Source: Pterois miles
Lineage: Eukaryota; Chordata; Actinopteri; Perciformes; Scorpaenidae
Assembly (NCBI GenBank): GCA_947000775.1
Contig: CAMQGK010000565.1
Location: forward strand, 186,001-250,000
Length of the DNA: 64,000 nucleotides
Direction: 5' to 3'
A program made the translations under genes and the position numbers. Position 1 is the first letter of the stretch. The number at the start of each line of letters is the position of its first letter. The notes beneath the pieces were generated by a model. The model was not told where the DNA came from and made no database searches. It was given only the letters and a program-made list of their open reading frames with translations. This document shows positions 59,848 to 64,000 of the stretch, in pieces.

Positions 59848-61796
59848 TGGACACTGGACACTAGCCCACACATAAGGACTATTTTTGCCAATTTGTGCAG
59901 TTTGTTTAGCCTCTAAAAAGGAGCACATACTGAGTGACTGAACAAATACAGCCATCATACCCAAATAATCAGTCCAACAGTCAGGATGGGTGTCCACAAC
60001 CTCACGACCAACCAACCACCACAACCACAGGTGACAAGATGCCCCTAAGCAAAATCAGTTAACTGACAACTGCTCCACGGGGCTGTCTGATAGGTAACAG
60101 ATAACCCACTGTGTGCCAGGTGCAAATGTGTGGATGTTAAAAGCACTGTTCAATACATGCATGCCAACTCGGTAAATGTGAGCTTAAACTGTACAGATGT
60201 GTCCATGTATATTAAAAACACGGTTAACAAACAACACTCATAAGAGAGAAGTCTTTGTTGCAGGACTCTCAAGTACTTTGAGTCTCTGCAGCTGCATTAT
60301 TCATCCTTGCAGCAGCCCCTTTTTCCACTGTTCGTCTCTGTCATCTCCACTGATACAAAAACAGATAAAGGTTGGGAGGAAACAGTGTTTCAGCTCCAAC
60401 CCATCCCCATCACTGTGAGTAATGGGAAGGGAAGGGAAAAGGGTAGATCATAACAACTACACATTAGTAAAGGGCAGTTCCTAACTAGATAAGGCTGTTT
60501 GCTCCACAACGTCTTAGACTCATCTACAGACTGTACTCTGTTATCATCATGGATATATCGTATGGTTGTCAATGAGTACTCTAAATATGAATGTACACAA
60601 AATTAATATTCAATTGTGAAAAATAAAGCAGCACTACCGTGCCTGTCTGAACAAACTGCATGATGCGAGTCCGACAATGTCACTTTCATAAATTGAAAAA
60701 GAAATGTAAAGTTCGGTCAAGATGAACAAGGAATTATTTAATAGCAACAGTAGTGACGGCTTGACCGCAGAGTGTAAGTGTCCTAACAGCAGGCATTGCA
60801 TTACATCATGTAAACAAACCACATACATACTAGCTTGGTTCACCAGATCAGACTGGAGGCTTAACCACTTAGAAGATGGGTGAGTAGTACTTGCTACCTT
60901 CTGACATTTGTCCTTTTCAAACAGAAAACATACATTTTATATCGTGATATTTACTGGAAATGACTTACAATTTGTGGTTCTCAACCTGACCCCTAAATTA
61001 AAACACATTAGGTCACAAATCCTCATTTGATAAGGTTTTGGTTGTTAGATATGATTAAGAGCAGAATTCTACACTTGTTAAAATAACCATGGATGAAGTG
61101 AAATATATGATCAGAGTCGTCACTCTGATGACTCTATTACACACACTGGGCTCATTTCTATGAATTAAATGGTGAAAATAAACTATAAACAGAAACACGG
61201 CAGCTGAAAGAGAGTTTAGCTCAAAACAAAATGCCGCACAGCACTACCTGCTCCAGTTAGGACACGGTATCGCAGACATAATGCGTAAAGATTCAAGATT
61301 CAATAATTTATCACCAGATCAATGAAATGTTGATTGGAATTTGTCTTGGTGTGTACATGGGTAGAGAAAACAATACAGCAAATACACATCAACAATACAA
61401 TACAAATACAGCATAGACACATCAAAAATACTCCATAAATAAAACATTAGCATACACAGTACAATATATGTGAAAATACTCTTACAGAGTAAATTTAAAA
61501 CACTAATGTTAGTATATTTGAACAGACCTATGTGGTTTTATAGAAGAAATATTCCAATGTAATTTTTGGCCAATTTTGGCATGCTGATACAGACCTCGTG
61601 ATGGTTCTGCCTGGCCCAGGAAGTCTCAGATACACCACACAATCCTACTTAAGAAGCTAAAAATTAACAGTAAAGAAAACAGCTTTTACTTTGAAACGCT
61701 CATGTATCGCGAGTGTGCTTCTTCCTGTCACACTTGAGACTGACGTAAAATGATCTATATCTAATGATTGTCTATAATAAATCATGGCCTGCTAAG

Positions 61797-62020
61797 TATT
61801 TTTTCGCGGAGGTTGGTGGTAAAGCTGTGTGCTTAATTTGCAGCAAACGTGTGTGTATTCAAAGAATACAACTGAACCGTCACTTTGAGACAAAACGTGC
61901 AGAAAAACACAGAAACCTGTCTGAAGATGAAAAGTAGAGGACAGCCGAAGGGCTACTACCTAAACTACAAAAGCAACAAGGACTTTTTACAAAGCTGCAT
62001 GCAACCAAAGAAGGAAATGT
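61797..62020 (+). pseudogene. hAT transposase N-terminal fragment with BED-type zinc finger, broken
   Basis: The frame reads YFFAEVGGKAVCLICSKRVC, then LNRHFETKRAEKHRNLSEDE, a TAG at 61935-61937, then KLQKQQGLFTKLHATKEG. This is the BED-finger start of the hAT-derived proteins related to GTF2IRD2/ZBED families. Beyond the in-frame stop, the second zinc-binding His (usually HYETKHAEK) is Arg here, so the finger is dead. The frame ends within about 75 codons; the rest of the transposase is absent. Confidence 0.75.
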
Positions 62021-62100
62021 AAGGGTTAATGTTGAGTTAATTATTAAGTTTTATTCATTCAGTCAGGTACGGTTCAAACACTCCAACATAAAATATTTTT

Positions 62101-62656
62101 ACCTCCGCCAAGGAAGTTATGTTTTTGCCAGCGTTTATCTGTCTTTGTTTGTTTGTCTGTGTTCAAGATAACTCAAAAACTTATGGACGGATTTTGATGA
62201 AATTTTCAGGGTGTGTCGAAAATGTGAAAAGGAAGAACTGATTTCATTTTGGGGGTGATTGTGGATCACTTTGAAGTTTCCGTTAACATTGGGGTAAATG
62301 GGACCCAAACAATTGTTTCTCAATATCTCTGGTAATTGTTGCCCAAAGCTCAAGAAATTTGACTCAGGAATTTACAATGTGTACTTCTATCAAATCCCAA
62401 AGGCTGATCCAGATCTGATCCAGATCTGATCCAGATGGCGGATTTTATAGCAATTTATATAAAAAATGAGGGTACTCTTACATTTTGGCCTACTGTGCAT
62501 TTAATATTAGAGGTAGAGATTTCTAACAAGCGGCATTGTGTAGCTGAGACAATTCCGCATCTGAAGTATGTCAACGAACTTGATCTAGCTTTAATACTTG
62601 AGGAGATATATCCAGAAGAAACCGCCAGGGGGGAAACTATGGTGCTTGGCGGAGGT
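62101..62656. mobile_element. Small inverted-repeat element (acctccgccaag ... cttggcggaggt)
   Basis: Perfect 12-bp inverted repeats at 62101-62112 and 62645-62656 bound 556 bp. Segments such as atggacggattttgatgaaa and actctctgagtgcttttcta are shared with a repeat I know from many animals. It includes three tandem gatccagatct-like units near 62405-62435. Probably a MITE inside the hAT relic. Confidence 0.65.
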
Positions 62657-62817
62657 CTGCACTCTCTGAGTGCTTTTCTAGTTTTCTTAATAATATACTA
62701 TTTGGAGTGATTTTCAATATAATGAATGCTGAAAAATACATGTAAATGCACAATACATTTTCTGTAATTTAATCTTGTGATAAAATTGAGGTTACGTCTG
62801 ACAGTATTTGTTTGGCC

Positions 62818-62869
62818 CCCCAGCAACAATGTCATGTGGCCCCCCAGGAAAAATAATTGGCCACTCCTG
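62818..62869. mobile_element. Probable right end of the hAT relic
   Basis: The sequence ggccccccaggaaaaataat then tggccactcctg resembles the terminal region of GTF2IRD2-like hAT elements. The matching left end, expected before 61797, is uncertain (a candidate near 61565). Confidence 0.35.
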
Positions 62870-64000
62870 TCCCAATATATTGTAGTAAGCAAGTATGAGA
62901 GCGCTTTTTGGTGCTCAGGAGGTGGCATTGTTGGAATGAATTAAACTAGACTGACTTTGAATACTCAACAACACCACAATGTTGCTGTCGCGAAGTCATA
63001 TTAAAACAACTAAAACTACTAGCAGCATCTCGGTCTAAGTGCTGTGTAGTCACGTTGCTTTTTGTGTGTCCCTGAACTGATTCTACCTCTAGACTTACTC
63101 ACGGTGAATGCCTTCCCACAAACTATACAACTGCAGTGATGAATATGATCAACTTCACATTCATACCCTAACAAGTCTGAAACCCTGCAGTTTCTAGTAC
63201 TTCCATCGGTTGCCTGATTTAACACAATTAATTTGCATACAAATAGGTGCCAGTGACATCAAGAGGAGGTAAAATATTGAATCACAAAAACCGGGAGGAA
63301 GTGAATTACACTGTGCAATGCTGTGTTGATTGGTGTATGAAAAAAAATAAAAAGGAATCGCCTTTAATGTGACTCTCTTCTCAGTTATGCAAACAAGATG
63401 TGGCATTTATGTGCTCAAGATTTTAAGGCATCATTAAAGGAGATGGCTAAACAATGGCGCACAGATGGTATGAAGACATCATTTGAAAGTGACAGCCCTT
63501 CAGTGCATCCTGAGTTTGTTCATGGATAGGGCCTCAATCTCTCTTTAATTGTATGGCTTTGTGTGTCAATGACTTGCCAGTATAAATACTATTTGAAATG
63601 CCTGCTTGCTCCTGTTATGTATTTCGCCGGATACCGAGAAACAGAAATCTAAATATTTCCGAACCCCCTGTTCAGCTGAATAATAACATTAAAATAGGCG
63701 TGATTGGAGCAACCCTACTTAATATGCGAGAGTATTTACAACCATGAAACAGGATATCAACTATCACTGATCCCAGACTTTACTTTGGCTTTAATATTTG
63801 TTGTCCAGATGCTTCTGACAGGAAGTTGTACTAGCCAAATAGATTTTCACAGTATGTTGCTCAGTGTTCTTCTGTTTTCATGCTCACAGCGAATAGTACA
63901 AGAGCCCATGCTCTGTTAACCTTTAGGTGTGCAAATGATTAACAAGTATATCACTCATCAGTACTATTCATCACTACTAGTTACTGTTAACATTTTCAGT

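Larger units (their letters stand above)
44076..64000. other. Upstream flank of the SHANK coding start (5' introns and/or intergenic)
   Basis: No second gene is recognisable. If the acceptor next to 44015 is used, part of this interval is 5' intron. It is rich in DNA-transposon fragments, listed separately. 45000-46660, 47560-48690, 50270-51165, 52850-53920, 54020-55090, 55920-57400, 59610-61500 and 62870-64000 show no coding homology that I recognise. 53920-54015 is a CA array. Confidence 0.7.

Overview
This is vertebrate nuclear DNA, most likely from a ray-finned (percomorph-type) fish. The only protein-coding gene I can support is the 5' end of a SHANK-family postsynaptic scaffold gene on the minus strand. 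Everything else is intronic or upstream sequence, crowded with microsatellites, SINEs, LINE 3' tails and short hAT- and piggyBac-type DNA transposons of kinds familiar from teleost genomes.

Gene layout, read right to left. A 5' exon lies at 43540-44015: a strong predicted splice acceptor just before 44015, about 164 nt of 5' UTR with one 9-codon upstream ORF, then the start codon at 43851 and 104 codons. A 33.8 kb intron follows, then exon 2 (9536-9739, 68 codons), a 4.6 kb intron, then exon 3 (4823-4894, 24 codons), and a third intron that runs off the left edge. All three coding junctions are phase 0. The 196 codons give a variable N-terminal extension, the Shank/ProSAP N-terminal (SPN, Ras-association-like) domain and the lead-in to the ankyrin repeats, which lie outside the window. 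The sequence best fits shank3 (a or b copy unresolved), with shank2 as the alternative. The extension contains a His-Thr run encoded by a CA microsatellite.

Region by region. 1-4822 (intron 3): a LINE-tailed repeat, a piggyBac-like element with TTAA at both ends, and a composite repeat interrupted by a SINE. 4895-9535 (intron 2): CA arrays, a decayed RecQ-like helicase fragment, and a hAT element nested inside another hAT element, both with recognisable 8-bp target duplications. 9740-43539 (intron 1): a 42-bp minisatellite open in all its codons, several hAT MITEs, a tRNA-headed SINE that looks corrupted by homopolymer errors, a second copy of the composite repeat, LINE tails, and long CA/GT/GA arrays. 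44016-64000 (upstream of the coding start): a foldback repeat, a full-length SINE with a 15-bp target duplication, a Penelope-like fragment with a hammerhead-ribozyme-like core, a LINE 3' end, hAT MITEs, a 2.2 kb hAT element filled by a 25-copy 46-bp minisatellite, and a hAT relic with a broken BED-finger transposase fragment that also holds a small inverted-repeat element.

Nothing here is bacterial: there are no operons, CRISPR arrays or ribosome binding sites. Most long open frames are CA/GT arrays, SINE read-through or chance. Repeat family names are from pattern recognition, without database comparison.
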